Shown one piece after another: positions 44,879 through 53,418 of a stretch of 64,000 nt of DNA. Position 1 is the stretch's first letter; each line of letters opens with the position of its first letter. The position numbers were made by a program, and so were the translations under genes. Location of the stretch: NCBI GenBank assembly GCA_963809205.1, contig CAWEIS010000025.1, positions 62,001 through 126,000 on the forward strand. The letters are read 5' to 3'. The stretch comes from DATLLN01 sp963809205 (GTDB taxonomy: Bacteria > Actinomycetota > Thermoleophilia > Gaiellales > JAICJC01). The notes beneath the pieces were generated by a model that did no database searches, was not told where the DNA came from, and worked only from the letters and a program-made list of their open reading frames with translations.

Positions 44879-45178
44879 ATGCTCGAGTTGACCACTGGAA
44901 CCGCTGATGTCATCCGCAACCTGGTCGAGCAGGCCGACCTGCCCGAGGGCGGCGGCGTGCGCGTCCAGCTGGGCAAGGCGGACGAGAACGGCGCCGCGCC
45001 GGGCTTCGTGCTCGCCCTGGTTGACAGCCCCGAGGACGGCGACGAGGAGATCACGCAGGACGAGGCCCACGTGTACGTGGACTCCGAGGGCGCGCGCATC
45101 CTCGACGACGCGGCACTCGATGCGCATGTCGAGGGCAGCGACGTCACGTTCTCGCTGATGCCCAAGCCGATCGCCTGA
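44879..45178 (+). CDS. HesB/IscA-like protein lacking cluster-binding Cys
   Basis: 99 residues after AGAGGAGATCGC. The sequence follows the HesB/IscA pattern: MLELTTGTADVIRNLVEQ, a Gly-rich GGGVRVQLGK strand, the FVLALVDSPEDGDEE section and DSEGARILDDAALD, where IscA proteins have their Cys-x-Gly-Cys end. All Cys are absent, so it cannot bind iron-sulfur clusters in the usual way. Such Cys-free relatives are common in actinobacteria and have no assigned role. It ends in a hairpin shared with the convergent PAC2 gene. Confidence 0.75.
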   Translation: MLELTTGTADVIRNLVEQADLPEGGGVRVQLGKADENGAAPGFVLALVDSPEDGDEEITQDEAHVYVDSEGARILDDAALDAHVEGSDVTFSLMPKPIA

Positions 45179-45206
45179 AAAATCGAGGTCTGACCCCGAT
45201 TTTTCA
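45176..45206. terminator. Hairpin with GGTCTGACCC core between convergent genes
   Basis: TGAAAAATCG at 45176-45185 and CGATTTTTCA at 45197-45206 form a perfect 10-bp stem; the loop is AGGTCTGACCC. T and A tracts on each side make it a good bidirectional terminator. The core is the same as in the repeats at 56468 and 56504. Confidence 0.65.
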
Positions 45207-45210
45207 GCGG

Positions 45211-46068
45211 TCAGCCGTCGCCGGGGTCGCCCTGGCCGCGCAGGAAGCGCTCGATCTCCCGCGCGAGCTCGTCGCCGGACGGGAGTTGGTCCTCGTCGAG
45301 CTCGCCGGCGACGGACTCCAGCCGGCGGACGGTGTCCTTGAGCATCGCGTCGGCGGCGACGGCCGCGTCGTAGTGGGCGAGCTGCTCCCGCTGGTCGTTT
45401 CGCAGGTCGTCGACGTCGAAGTCGATGCTCAGGTGGCGGCCCAGCCGCTCGACCAGCGCGACGCTGGCGGCCGCGTAGCCGATGCTGGCATAGGGCGGCA
45501 CCTGGGCGAAGAATCCGGCGGCCGGGATACCGGAGGCGGTGACCGCCATCTCCAGCGCCGACAGCGCCGCGGCGGGGACGCGCAGCAGGCCCTCCGGGCC
45601 GCGCGCCTCGCCCGGCGCCAGCAGGTCGTCCCGCGATGCGGTGGCCATCAGCGGCACCGGCCGCGTATGGGCGACCGCGGCGGGCACGGCGCCCAGGCTG
45701 ACCCACTCGACGACGCCCAGCCGGTGCATCAGCTCGGCGACGTCGGATGCCAGCTCCTGCCAGCGCAAATCCGGCTCGGCGCCGGCGAAGACCAGGAGGT
45801 CGCGCCCGGCGACTCGTACGTGGCGCAGCGCCAGCTCCGGCCAGCGCAGCTCGGACAGCCGTCCGTCCTCGACGTCGAGGATCGGCCGGCGCGACCGGTA
45901 GTCGAAGATCGCGTCGCCGTCGAAGGTCGCGACGACCGTGCCGCCTGCGCCGATATGGGCCACCGCGTCGGACGCCGCCTCGGCCGCATCGACCCAGCCG
46001 TCGAACGACGCGATGACGACGGCGTCGTCGATTGCGGGCAGATCCTCGGCCATGTGGTAGAGGGCCAC
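45211..46068 (-). CDS. PAC2-family protein
   Basis: 285 residues. GTG 46068 gives VALYHMAEDLPAIDDAVVIA followed by FDGWVDAAEAASDAVAHIG, the typical beginning of actinobacterial PAC2 proteins. RRPILDVEDGRL and PPYASIGYAAASVALVERLG are further family marks, and the C-terminal 60 residues form a charged coiled coil. PAC2 proteins are ATP-grasp or proteasome-chaperone related, with unknown function in bacteria. It is downstream of the FAD oxidoreductase on the same strand. Confidence 0.8.
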   Translation of the reverse strand: MALYHMAEDLPAIDDAVVIASFDGWVDAAEAASDAVAHIGAGGTVVATFDGDAIFDYRSRRPILDVEDGRLSELRWPELALRHVRVAGRDLLVFAGAEPDLRWQELASDVAELMHRLGVVEWVSLGAVPAAVAHTRPVPLMATASRDDLLAPGEARGPEGLLRVPAAALSALEMAVTASGIPAAGFFAQVPPYASIGYAAASVALVERLGRHLSIDFDVDDLRNDQREQLAHYDAAVAADAMLKDTVRRLESVAGELDEDQLPSGDELAREIERFLRGQGDPGDG

Positions 46069-46087
46069 GGCGCAGAGGATACGAGAA

Positions 46088-47518
46088 TCAGCGAAGGATG
46101 CCGCGCAGAGCCGCCCGCGCGGCCAGCCAGCCGCACATTCCGTGCACCCCGCCGCCGGGCGGCGTCGACGACGAGCAGATGAACAGCCGGGGGTCTGGCG
46201 TCGTGTACGGAACCGGGCGCAGAGCCGGCCGCGCCACCAGCTGGCGCAGGTTCGCGGCCCCGCCGTTGATGTCGCCGCCGACGTAGTTGCGGTTGTGTGC
46301 CTCCATCGCCGCCGGGCCCATCGCGTGGCGGGCGAGGACGACGTCGCGGAACCCAGGGGCGAACCGCTCAAGCTGATCCTCGATCGCCTCGGTCATGTCC
46401 AGCGTCGATCCGTTGGGCACGTGGCAGTAGGCCCACAGGGTGTGCTTGCCGTCGGGCGCGCGGCTGGAGTCGGACAGGCTCTGCTGCGCGACCAGCACGT
46501 ACGGCCGCCGGGGATGGACGCCACGCGCCACCTCGGCCTCGGACGCGCAGATCTCGGCCAGCGTCCCGCCGACGTGCACGGTGCCCGCCCGCCGCGGCTC
46601 CTCGGCCGCCCATGGCACCGGCTCCGAGAGAGCGTAGTCCAATTTGAAGACACCTGGTCCGTAGCGAAAGCCGCGCAGCGCCTTCGCGTACCGCCCGGGC
46701 AGCGCGTCACCAACGATCCGGAGCAGCGCACGCGGCGTGACGTCCAGCAGCACGGCCCGCGCGCCCTCGACGTCGGCCAGCGAGGTGACCGGAGCATCGG
46801 TCGCGATCTCGCCACCCAGGGAGCGGAGCAGCGAGGCCATCGCGCTGGTGATCGCGGCCGAACCGCCAACGGCGACCGGCCAGCCGACCCCATGCCCGAG
46901 CATCTGCAGCATCAGCGCGAACGCTGCGGTCCCGCGGCTCTCCAGCGGCTGCATGGCGTGTGCCGCGTTGCCCGCCACCAGCGCGCGCGCCGGCTCGGTG
47001 GCGAACCGGGCCCGTGCCAGCCCGGCCGCCGAGCGGATCGCCAGCAGCCCGAACCTCCCGGTCGCGACTGGGTGGCGGGGCGGGCGCACCGGGGGGCCGA
47101 GCAGGTCGTCCATCAATGCGCGCCAGTCGCGCGCCGCCGGGCCGATCAGCCTGCGATAGGCCGCAGCGTCGGCGCCCAGCGACACGGCGGTGTCGTCGAC
47201 CGAGCGGTGCAGCGCCGCGGCGGTGCCGCCGTCGAGCGGGTGGGCCAGGGCCAGGTCGGGCTGGACGAAGCGCAGGCCGTGCTCCTCCAGCGGCAGTGCC
47301 GACAGGGCCGGGGACGCCAGCGTCAGCGGGTGGATCGCGGAGCACACGTCGTGCCGGAACCCGGGGAGCGTCAGTTCCGCGGTGCGGGTGCCGCCGCCGA
47401 TTTCGGGCTCGGCCTCCAGCACCCGCACGGAGCGGCCGGCCCGGGCCAACGCGATCGCCGCCGCCAGCCCGTTGGGGCCGGCCCCGACGACGATCGCGTC
47501 GGGACCCTCCTCAGCCAC
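46088..47518 (-). CDS. FAD-dependent oxidoreductase, phytoene-desaturase/NAD(P)/FAD family
   Basis: 476 residues from GTG 47518. The dinucleotide-binding motif is AIVVGAGPNGLAAAIALARA GRSVRVLEAE, and the C-terminal FAD motif is LFICSSSTPPGGGVHGMCGW. Related proteins (often called phytoene dehydrogenase-related or CrtI-like) also include pyridine nucleotide-disulfide oxidoreductase domain 2 types. No carotenoid genes are in the window, so a carotenoid substrate should not be assumed. It overlaps the preceding gene by 8 bases. Confidence 0.8.
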   Translation of the reverse strand: MAEEGPDAIVVGAGPNGLAAAIALARAGRSVRVLEAEPEIGGGTRTAELTLPGFRHDVCSAIHPLTLASPALSALPLEEHGLRFVQPDLALAHPLDGGTAAALHRSVDDTAVSLGADAAAYRRLIGPAARDWRALMDDLLGPPVRPPRHPVATGRFGLLAIRSAAGLARARFATEPARALVAGNAAHAMQPLESRGTAAFALMLQMLGHGVGWPVAVGGSAAITSAMASLLRSLGGEIATDAPVTSLADVEGARAVLLDVTPRALLRIVGDALPGRYAKALRGFRYGPGVFKLDYALSEPVPWAAEEPRRAGTVHVGGTLAEICASEAEVARGVHPRRPYVLVAQQSLSDSSRAPDGKHTLWAYCHVPNGSTLDMTEAIEDQLERFAPGFRDVVLARHAMGPAAMEAHNRNYVGGDINGGAANLRQLVARPALRPVPYTTPDPRLFICSSSTPPGGGVHGMCGWLAARAALRGILR

Positions 47519-48245
47519 GCCTGAAAGGCTTGGCTGCGAACCGCGCAGGGGCGGTCGCCATGTGGATGCCGGAGCGGATGCCCGAGTTGTGCCACACGTT
47601 GCCCGCGTTCCCCCACTGGCGGCTGCGGTCGACGCACACCATCTCCGAGACCACGTGTCCCTCGACGCCGAACGCCTGGGCCAGCGACTGCAGGGTGTGC
47701 TCCCAGTGCCGGTCCTCCTGCTTGTGGCCGCCGAAGGTCATGCCCATCTCGTAGAGCGGGTCGGAGGCGCGCATCAGCACGTGCGCCTGGGCGACCGTCA
47801 CGCCGCCGTCCTCGTATGCGCTGAACGTGATCCACCCTGCGAACATGTGGCCCTGCGGCGTCATCAGCGTGAAGGACTCGTCGTCGGCGTACATCACCAG
47901 CACGCCCGTCGAGAGCTTCATGCCGCCCGGCATGCCCAGGTCGAGCACCGCCACCTCGCCCGGCTGGATACCGGCCAGCGGCGCGAAGAAGCGGTTGTTC
48001 TTCGGCCAGAACGACGGGAAGTCGCGCTTCCAGACGGCGATCACCTGCTGCGGGGTGACGTCGGCGCCCAACAGCCGCACGCGGTAGGTCTTCTGCCACA
48101 TCCGGCCGAAGCCCTGGACCGGCGACGTCGGCCGGCGGCCGGCGACGTTGATGCCCGACGAGCCCGGCTGCACGCCGGCCACCTCGAGCCGCTCGACGGG
48201 CTTCGCCCAGGACTCGCCGTCTCGATGTGTTCGCTCGGTGCTCAC
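47511..48245 (-). CDS. Uncharacterised protein
   Basis: 244 residues from GTG 48245. The core reads MWQKTYRVRLLGADVTPQQV, KNNRFFAPLAGIQPGEVAVL, TPQGHMFAGWITFSAYEDGG and MRASDPLYEMGMTFGGHKQE. The arrangement of two antiparallel sheets with a Trp/Phe-lined pocket suggests a START-like or lipocalin-like ligand-binding fold. I cannot name the family. It is placed between the STAS genes and the FAD oxidoreductase in a single minus-strand run. Confidence 0.6.
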   Translation of the reverse strand: MSTERTHRDGESWAKPVERLEVAGVQPGSSGINVAGRRPTSPVQGFGRMWQKTYRVRLLGADVTPQQVIAVWKRDFPSFWPKNNRFFAPLAGIQPGEVAVLDLGMPGGMKLSTGVLVMYADDESFTLMTPQGHMFAGWITFSAYEDGGVTVAQAHVLMRASDPLYEMGMTFGGHKQEDRHWEHTLQSLAQAFGVEGHVVSEMVCVDRSRQWGNAGNVWHNSGIRSGIHMATAPARFAAKPFRRG

Positions 48246-48259
48246 GTCGTTTGCTCCCT

Positions 48260-48613
48260 TCAGGCGGCGGCTGCGAGCGCGCCGGCCTCGTCGCTGTGGA
48301 TGCCGATCGCCTCGTCGAGCCTGGTCAGCTCGAAGATCTGGCGGTAGTGGTCGGTCAGTCCGTACGCCATCAGCCGCTGCCGGTTGCGGTTCGCCCGCAC
48401 CAGCAGGGTGACCAGCAGGCCGATCCCGCTCGAGTTCATGTACTCGAGGCCGGTGAAGTTCAGGATCACGCAGCGCGTTGCGTCGCCGCTGGCCCGTCCG
48501 TAGGCGTCCATCAGGATCGGCTCACACGCCGCCGTGATCTCACCCTCGATGTCGATCACGCTGACGGACTCGTCCGGCGTTCGGACGTCCATGGACACCG
48601 TGGCCTCGGTCAT
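48260..48613 (-). CDS. STAS-domain anti-sigma factor antagonist
   Basis: 117 residues. The phosphorylation site region is LEYMNSSGIGLLVTLLVRA, with the Ser that is phosphorylated by an RsbW-like kinase and dephosphorylated by an RsbU-like phosphatase. ATG 48613 overlaps the previous stop (TGATG). It and the paralogue at 48613-48969 both carry the GL.DHYR.IFE.TRL block, so they may bind the same partner. Confidence 0.85.
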   Translation of the reverse strand: MTEATVSMDVRTPDESVSVIDIEGEITAACEPILMDAYGRASGDATRCVILNFTGLEYMNSSGIGLLVTLLVRANRNRQRLMAYGLTDHYRQIFELTRLDEAIGIHSDEAGALAAAA

Positions 48614-48969
48614 CACTCGCTCCCCTCGTGACTGGACGCGGCGCTTGCCTCGTCCGCATAGATGGACATGAAGTCGGACAGGCGGGTGATCTCGAAGATC
48701 TCCCGGTAGTGGTCGGACAGCCCGCAGGCGGCCACCGCGACGCCGTCCGCGCGGGCCCGGCCCAGCAGGCCGACGATCAGGGCGATGCCGGTCGAGTTGA
48801 TGTAGTCGACGGCGCCGAAGTCGAGCAGCAGCGACGACGGGCCGGACGACGACGCCTCGGTGTACACGCCGTCGAAGGTGTCGCGCGCTCCGCCGTCGAT
48901 GTCGCCGGCGAGGTGGATCGTCGCCCGCTGCGGGCCGGCCTCCACGCGTGCTTCAAGCGTCGTTGCCAT
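48613..48969 (-). CDS. STAS-domain anti-sigma factor antagonist, second copy
   Basis: 118 residues from ATG 48969 with AGGAGG upstream. The target Ser is in VDYINSTGIALIVGLLGRA. It shares GLSDHYREIFEITRL with its neighbour. Its 5' end lies 17 bases inside the phosphatase gene, so phosphatase, kinase domain and both antagonists are one transcription unit. Confidence 0.85.
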   Translation of the reverse strand: MATTLEARVEAGPQRATIHLAGDIDGGARDTFDGVYTEASSSGPSSLLLDFGAVDYINSTGIALIVGLLGRARADGVAVAACGLSDHYREIFEITRLSDFMSIYADEASAASSHEGSE

Positions 48970-50563
48970 CCGAGCCTCCTCCGTCGGTTCGCAGGACGAG
49001 CTCCACCGTGTGGTGATGCTCGTCGCCGCTGACATGCATCTCGTCCACCATGTTGCGGATCAGGAACAGGCCCCAGCCGCGCGGCGTCTGGTCGCCGGCC
49101 AGCTTGGCCTCGAGATCCGGCTCGGGAGCCTCGCCGATGCCGCGGGCGCCGCCCTGGTCGGTGATCGACACGCGGATCGCGCCGTCGGCTTCGACCGCGC
49201 GGACATGCACCGGCAGGTCGGGGTTGAACCCGTTGCCGTGCTCCATCGCGTTCATCGTCGCCTCGCCGACCGCGGTCTTCAGCCGCTCCAGCCGCGCGGG
49301 CTCGACCGCCGCGTTCGCCAGCGCCCGCTCGAGCTGCCGGATCGCCTCGCGCTCGTTGCCCTGCACGCTGGCGACGGTGAAGTCGGCCAGCGTGGAGGAC
49401 GTGTCGCCGGCGCGGCGGATGGTGACCAGCGTGATGTCGTCCTCCTGCTCGGCGACGCCGTCGGTGAATCGCCCCAGCGAGTCAAGCAGCGAGGCGATCA
49501 GCCGGCCGCCGGCGACGTCGCTCGACCCCGCCATCTGCTCGGCCAGCCGGTCCGACCCGAACATCTCGCGCGAGGTGTCGTGCGCCTCGGTCACGCCGTC
49601 CGAGTAGAGCAGCAGGTGCGCGCCCGGGCTCGAGCACTGCCTCGGTCTCCTCGTAGCTCATGCCCGTCATCAGCCCGAGCGGCATGCCTCGCGCCCGCAG
49701 CTCGCTGACCACGCCGTCGACCGACATCACCGGCAGGTTGTGGCCAGCGTTCGCGAACACCAGGCGCCCGGTGTCCGGCTCGAGAACGCCGTATAGGCAG
49801 GTGACGAACATGTTCTCCGGGATGTCCGGGCAGAGGTGCTCGTTGACGCGCTCGAGAACGGCGCCAGGCTCGAGCAGCCGCTGCGCGGACGCGCGCAGGA
49901 CGCTCCTGGTCGCGGCCATCACGAGGGCCGCGGGGACGCCCTTGTCGGTGACGTCGCCGATGACGATGCCCAGCCGCCCGTCGGGCAGGTCGATGAAGTC
50001 GTAGAAGTCGCCGCCCACCTCGCGGGCCGGCCGGTAGTCGGCGGCGACGCCCCAGCCGTCGAGCTCCGGCACCTGGCGGGGCAGGAAGTTCTGCTGGATC
50101 AGGCGGGCGACCGCGCAGCTCCTGGTCGAGGCGCTCCCGGCTGCGGATCTCGGCCTCCTGCTCGCGCACCAGCTGGCCGACCCGGACGGCCGGAGCAGCC
50201 TGCGCCGCCAGGCTCTCGAGCAGCCGCCGGTCGTCGCCGGAGTACTCCTGGTCGGAGAGCCGCGGCCCCAGGTTGAGCAGCCCGATCAGCTCGCCCTGCG
50301 TGACCAGCGGCACCACCAGCTTCACGCCGGCGGCGCGCAGCTGATCGAGCGCGGGCGACTCCAGCTCCAGGCCCTCGATGTCGATCGCGCCCGGGCGCGC
50401 TCTGGAAGAACGCGATGATCGGATCGTTGGGCGCGATGTCGACCGGCGACAGCTCGGCCGCCGCCGTCGCTGCGCCCTCCGCTTCCGGCGGGGACGCGAC
50501 GACCGCGGGCGCGGTGCGACCGCGGAAGATGACACGTCGCAGGCTGTGGGCGATGGTGCTCAT
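48953..50563 (-). CDS. GAF-SpoIIE phosphatase fused to an anti-sigma kinase (HATPase) domain, three +1 shifts
   Basis: About 535 residues from ATG 50563, preceded by GGAGG. In order: an N-terminal region and a GAF domain (VKLVVPLVTQGELIGLLNLG), a coiled linker, a PP2C/SpoIIE phosphatase (EVGGDFYDFIDLPDGRLGIV with metal Asp residues, GDVTDKG, FANAGHNLP, LLLYSDGVTEA) and a C-terminal RsbW-like ATPase (AVGEATMNAMEHGN, TPRGWGLFLIRNMVDEM). Extra bases near 50393, 50113 and 49625 interrupt it. Phosphatase and kinase in one chain would set the phosphorylation state of the two STAS proteins. No sigma factor is in the window. Confidence 0.8.
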
Positions 50564-50595
50564 GACACCTCCGTTGTATCCGGTCGTGCGTTCCG

Positions 50596-50686
50596 GGATC
50601 GTTACGGTCGCGAAGCCAGGGGAGCATCTGCGATCCCCGGCCCCGTGACAAGTGTCGCGCAGTGGACACCGTCTGGATCGTTACGG
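50596..50686. promoter_or_regulatory. Exact 12-bp direct repeats in the divergent gap
   Basis: GGATCGTTACGG occurs at 50596-50607 and 50675-50686, between the divergent phosphatase and BTAD regulator genes (146-base gap). Two exact copies 79 bases apart suggest a regulator binding site, for example for the BTAD protein itself. Confidence 0.35.
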
Positions 50687-50708
50687 AATGGTCTGAGATA
50701 CTCGCATC

Positions 50709-53417
50709 GTGACGCTCCGGATCGATGTGCTGGGGACGCCGCGGATCGAGGTCGACGGCGAGGCCCTGGGTGTGGACACGCGCAAGGCAACCGCGCTGCT
50801 CGCCTACCTGGCTGTGACCGGCGGCGTCCACGGCCGCGACCTGCTGGTCGACCTGCTGTGGCCGGACTCGGAGCCGGATCGGGGACGGGCCGCGCTGCGG
50901 CGCACGCTCTCGACGCTGCGCTCGGCGCTGGGCGGCCGCTGGCTCGACGCCGGCCGGGCGGCGGTCGGCCTCGAGCTGGAGGACGACGCGATCGACGTGC
51001 GCCGGTTCCGTGCGCTGGTCGCGTCCGCAGGTGGCGGCACGGCCGGGATCCGTCCGCTGACCACGGCCGTGATGTTGCACCGGGACGACCTGCTGGCCGG
51101 CTTCGGGCTGCGGGACAGTGTGGCCTTCGACGATTGGCAGCGCGCGGCGGCGGGGACGCTGCGCGGGGAGCTCGAGATCGCGCTCGACAGGCTGGTCGGC
51201 GCCCTCGCCGAGGCGGGCCGCGCGGACGAGGCGATCGCCCACTGCCAACGGCGGCTCGCGCTCGACCCGCTGCACGAGCCGGCGCACCGCGCGCTGATCC
51301 GGCTGTACGCGGCCAGCGGCCACCGCGCCGAGGCGCTGAGCCAGTACCGCCAGTGCGTCCGCGTGCTCGACCGCGAGCTCGGCGTGCGCCCGCTGCCCGA
51401 GACCAGCGAGCTGTACGACGCCGTCAACGAAGGCGCGGCCGTCGAGTGGCCGGCTGCGCCGCGCGCCGACCACGTGCCGCAGCACGCGCCCGACCGGCCG
51501 CTGGTCGGCCGGGCCGGAGAGTGGGCCGTGCTCACCGAGCAACGCGCCCTGTGCCGCGACGGCGGGCGGCTGGTCGTGGTCGAGGGGGAGCCGGGCGCCG
51601 GCAAGACCCGCCTGGCCGCGGAGCTGCTGGGCGCAGTCCGCGCCGAGGGCGGCGTGGCCGTCGAGGCCCGCTCCCACGATGGGGAGGCGGCGCTGCCGCT
51701 GGGACTGGTCGCGGCGGTGCTGCGGGCGGCGCTCGAGGCGCGCGGCGGCGCGCAGCTGGCGGCGGTGCCCGACCACTGGCGGGGCGAGGCCGCGCGCCTG
51801 GTTCCCGAGGTGGGCGGCGTCGCCGTTGCCGGGGAGGACGACGTGGCGGCCCAGCAGCGGCTGCACGAGGGGCTCACGCAGGTGCTGTGCGCACTGCTGG
51901 CCGGCGACCCGCCCGGCCTGCTGCTGCTGGACGACCTGCAGTACGCCGACCCGGCCTCGCTGGCGGTGATCGGCTACCTGGCGCGTCGCCTGGGTGGCAC
52001 ACCGGTGCTGGTGGTGGTCTGCTGGCGGCCGGAGGAGACGTCGGCCGACCACGCACCGCTGCGCCGGCTGGCGGGGCACGTGCTTCGGCTGCCCCGCCTC
52101 AGGCGGACGGACGTGGAGGAGCTTGCCGACGCCGCGGGCCTCGGCCGGCACGCCGAGCGCCTGTACGACGAGACCGAGGGTCTGCCGCTGTTCGTGGTCG
52201 AGTATCTGGCGGCCCTGGAGGGCCCGGATCCCGACGCACTCCCCGGCGGCGTCCGCGAGCTGCTGGACGCCCGGCTGGACGGGGTCGGCGAGGCGGCGGC
52301 ACAGCTGCTGGCGGCGGCGGCAGTGATCGGCCGCTCCTTCGACGTCGACACGCTGCGGGCCGCCAGCGGCCGCGGCGAGGACGAGACCGTCACCGGCCTC
52401 GAGGAACTGACCCGGCGCGGCCTGATCGTCGAGCGCGAGTCCGGCTACGACTTCTCGCACGACAAGCTGCTCGACCTGGTCTACGAGCGGGCGAGCCTGG
52501 CGCGCAAGCGGCTGCTGCACCGCCGGGTGGCCGCCGCGCTGGCCGGCCAGCGGGCCGATGCGGCGCTGGTCGCCCGCCACCTGCTCCAGGCCGGTCGTGA
52601 CGCCGAGGCGGCCGAGGCGTTCACGACCGCGGGCGACCGGGCACGCGCGCTGCATGCCACCAGCGAGGCGCTCGACGCCTACCGGTCGGCGATCGCCCTG
52701 GGCCACGAGCAGCGCGGCGACCTGGACGAGGCGATCGGCGACCTGCACACGCTGCGCGGCGAGTACGGGTCGGCCGTTTCGGCGTACGAGGCGGCTGCGG
52801 CGCTGGCCGATCCGGCGAGGCTGGCCGCGATCGAGCACAAGCTGGGCCGTGTGCACGACCGGCGCGGCGATCCCGAGCTCGCCGAGCGGCATCTCGCCGA
52901 GGCGTTGCGCCTTGGCGGCGAGCCCGCCCGCGTCCAGGCCGACCGCAGCCTGGTCGCCCATCGGCTGGGCCGGGACGCGGACGCGGAGGAGCTCGCCCGC
53001 CTCGCGCTTCAGCTGGGAGAGGCTGGGGAGGACGCCGAGGCCGTCGCCCAGGCGGAGAACATCCTGGGGATGCTGACGAGTGACCGCGGCCACCTGGAGC
53101 GGAGCGTCGAGCTGGCCGAGTCGCTCCCCGACCGAAGCGTGCTGGTCGCCGCGCTCAACAACCTCGCGCTGGCGTATGGCAGCGACGACCCGGCGCGGGC
53201 GATCGCGCTGACCGCCCGGGCGCTCGGGCTGTGCTCGGAGCAGGGCGACCGCCACCGCGAGGCCGCGCTGCACAACAACCTGGCCGATCTGCTGCACCGC
53301 ACGGGCCGGGATCCCGAGTCGATGGACCACCTCAAGCGGGCGGTCACGATCTTCGCCGAGGTGGGCGACGAGACCGGCGGCATGCAGCCCGAGGTGTGGA
53401 AGCTGGTCGAATGGTGA
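50709..53417 (+). CDS. BTAD-AAA transcriptional regulator with TPR-like C-terminus
   Basis: 902 residues from GTG 50709. An OmpR-like DNA-binding domain (VDTRKATALLAYLAVTGGVH) is followed by the bacterial transcriptional activator domain (RYR-like LDPLHEPAHRALIRLYAASG), then an AAA/NB-ARC ATPase with Walker A EGEPGAGKTRLAAELLG and Walker B LLLLDDLQYADPASL. The last 350 residues form helical TPR-like repeats. SARP/LAL-like proteins of this design activate secondary or stress pathways. The frame is intact. The hydrolase gene follows after 1 base. Confidence 0.85.
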   Translation: MTLRIDVLGTPRIEVDGEALGVDTRKATALLAYLAVTGGVHGRDLLVDLLWPDSEPDRGRAALRRTLSTLRSALGGRWLDAGRAAVGLELEDDAIDVRRFRALVASAGGGTAGIRPLTTAVMLHRDDLLAGFGLRDSVAFDDWQRAAAGTLRGELEIALDRLVGALAEAGRADEAIAHCQRRLALDPLHEPAHRALIRLYAASGHRAEALSQYRQCVRVLDRELGVRPLPETSELYDAVNEGAAVEWPAAPRADHVPQHAPDRPLVGRAGEWAVLTEQRALCRDGGRLVVVEGEPGAGKTRLAAELLGAVRAEGGVAVEARSHDGEAALPLGLVAAVLRAALEARGGAQLAAVPDHWRGEAARLVPEVGGVAVAGEDDVAAQQRLHEGLTQVLCALLAGDPPGLLLLDDLQYADPASLAVIGYLARRLGGTPVLVVVCWRPEETSADHAPLRRLAGHVLRLPRLRRTDVEELADAAGLGRHAERLYDETEGLPLFVVEYLAALEGPDPDALPGGVRELLDARLDGVGEAAAQLLAAAAVIGRSFDVDTLRAASGRGEDETVTGLEELTRRGLIVERESGYDFSHDKLLDLVYERASLARKRLLHRRVAAALAGQRADAALVARHLLQAGRDAEAAEAFTTAGDRARALHATSEALDAYRSAIALGHEQRGDLDEAIGDLHTLRGEYGSAVSAYEAAAALADPARLAAIEHKLGRVHDRRGDPELAERHLAEALRLGGEPARVQADRSLVAHRLGRDADAEELARLALQLGEAGEDAEAVAQAENILGMLTSDRGHLERSVELAESLPDRSVLVAALNNLALAYGSDDPARAIALTARALGLCSEQGDRHREAALHNNLADLLHRTGRDPESMDHLKRAVTIFAEVGDETGGMQPEVWKLVEW

Positions 53418-53418
53418 G

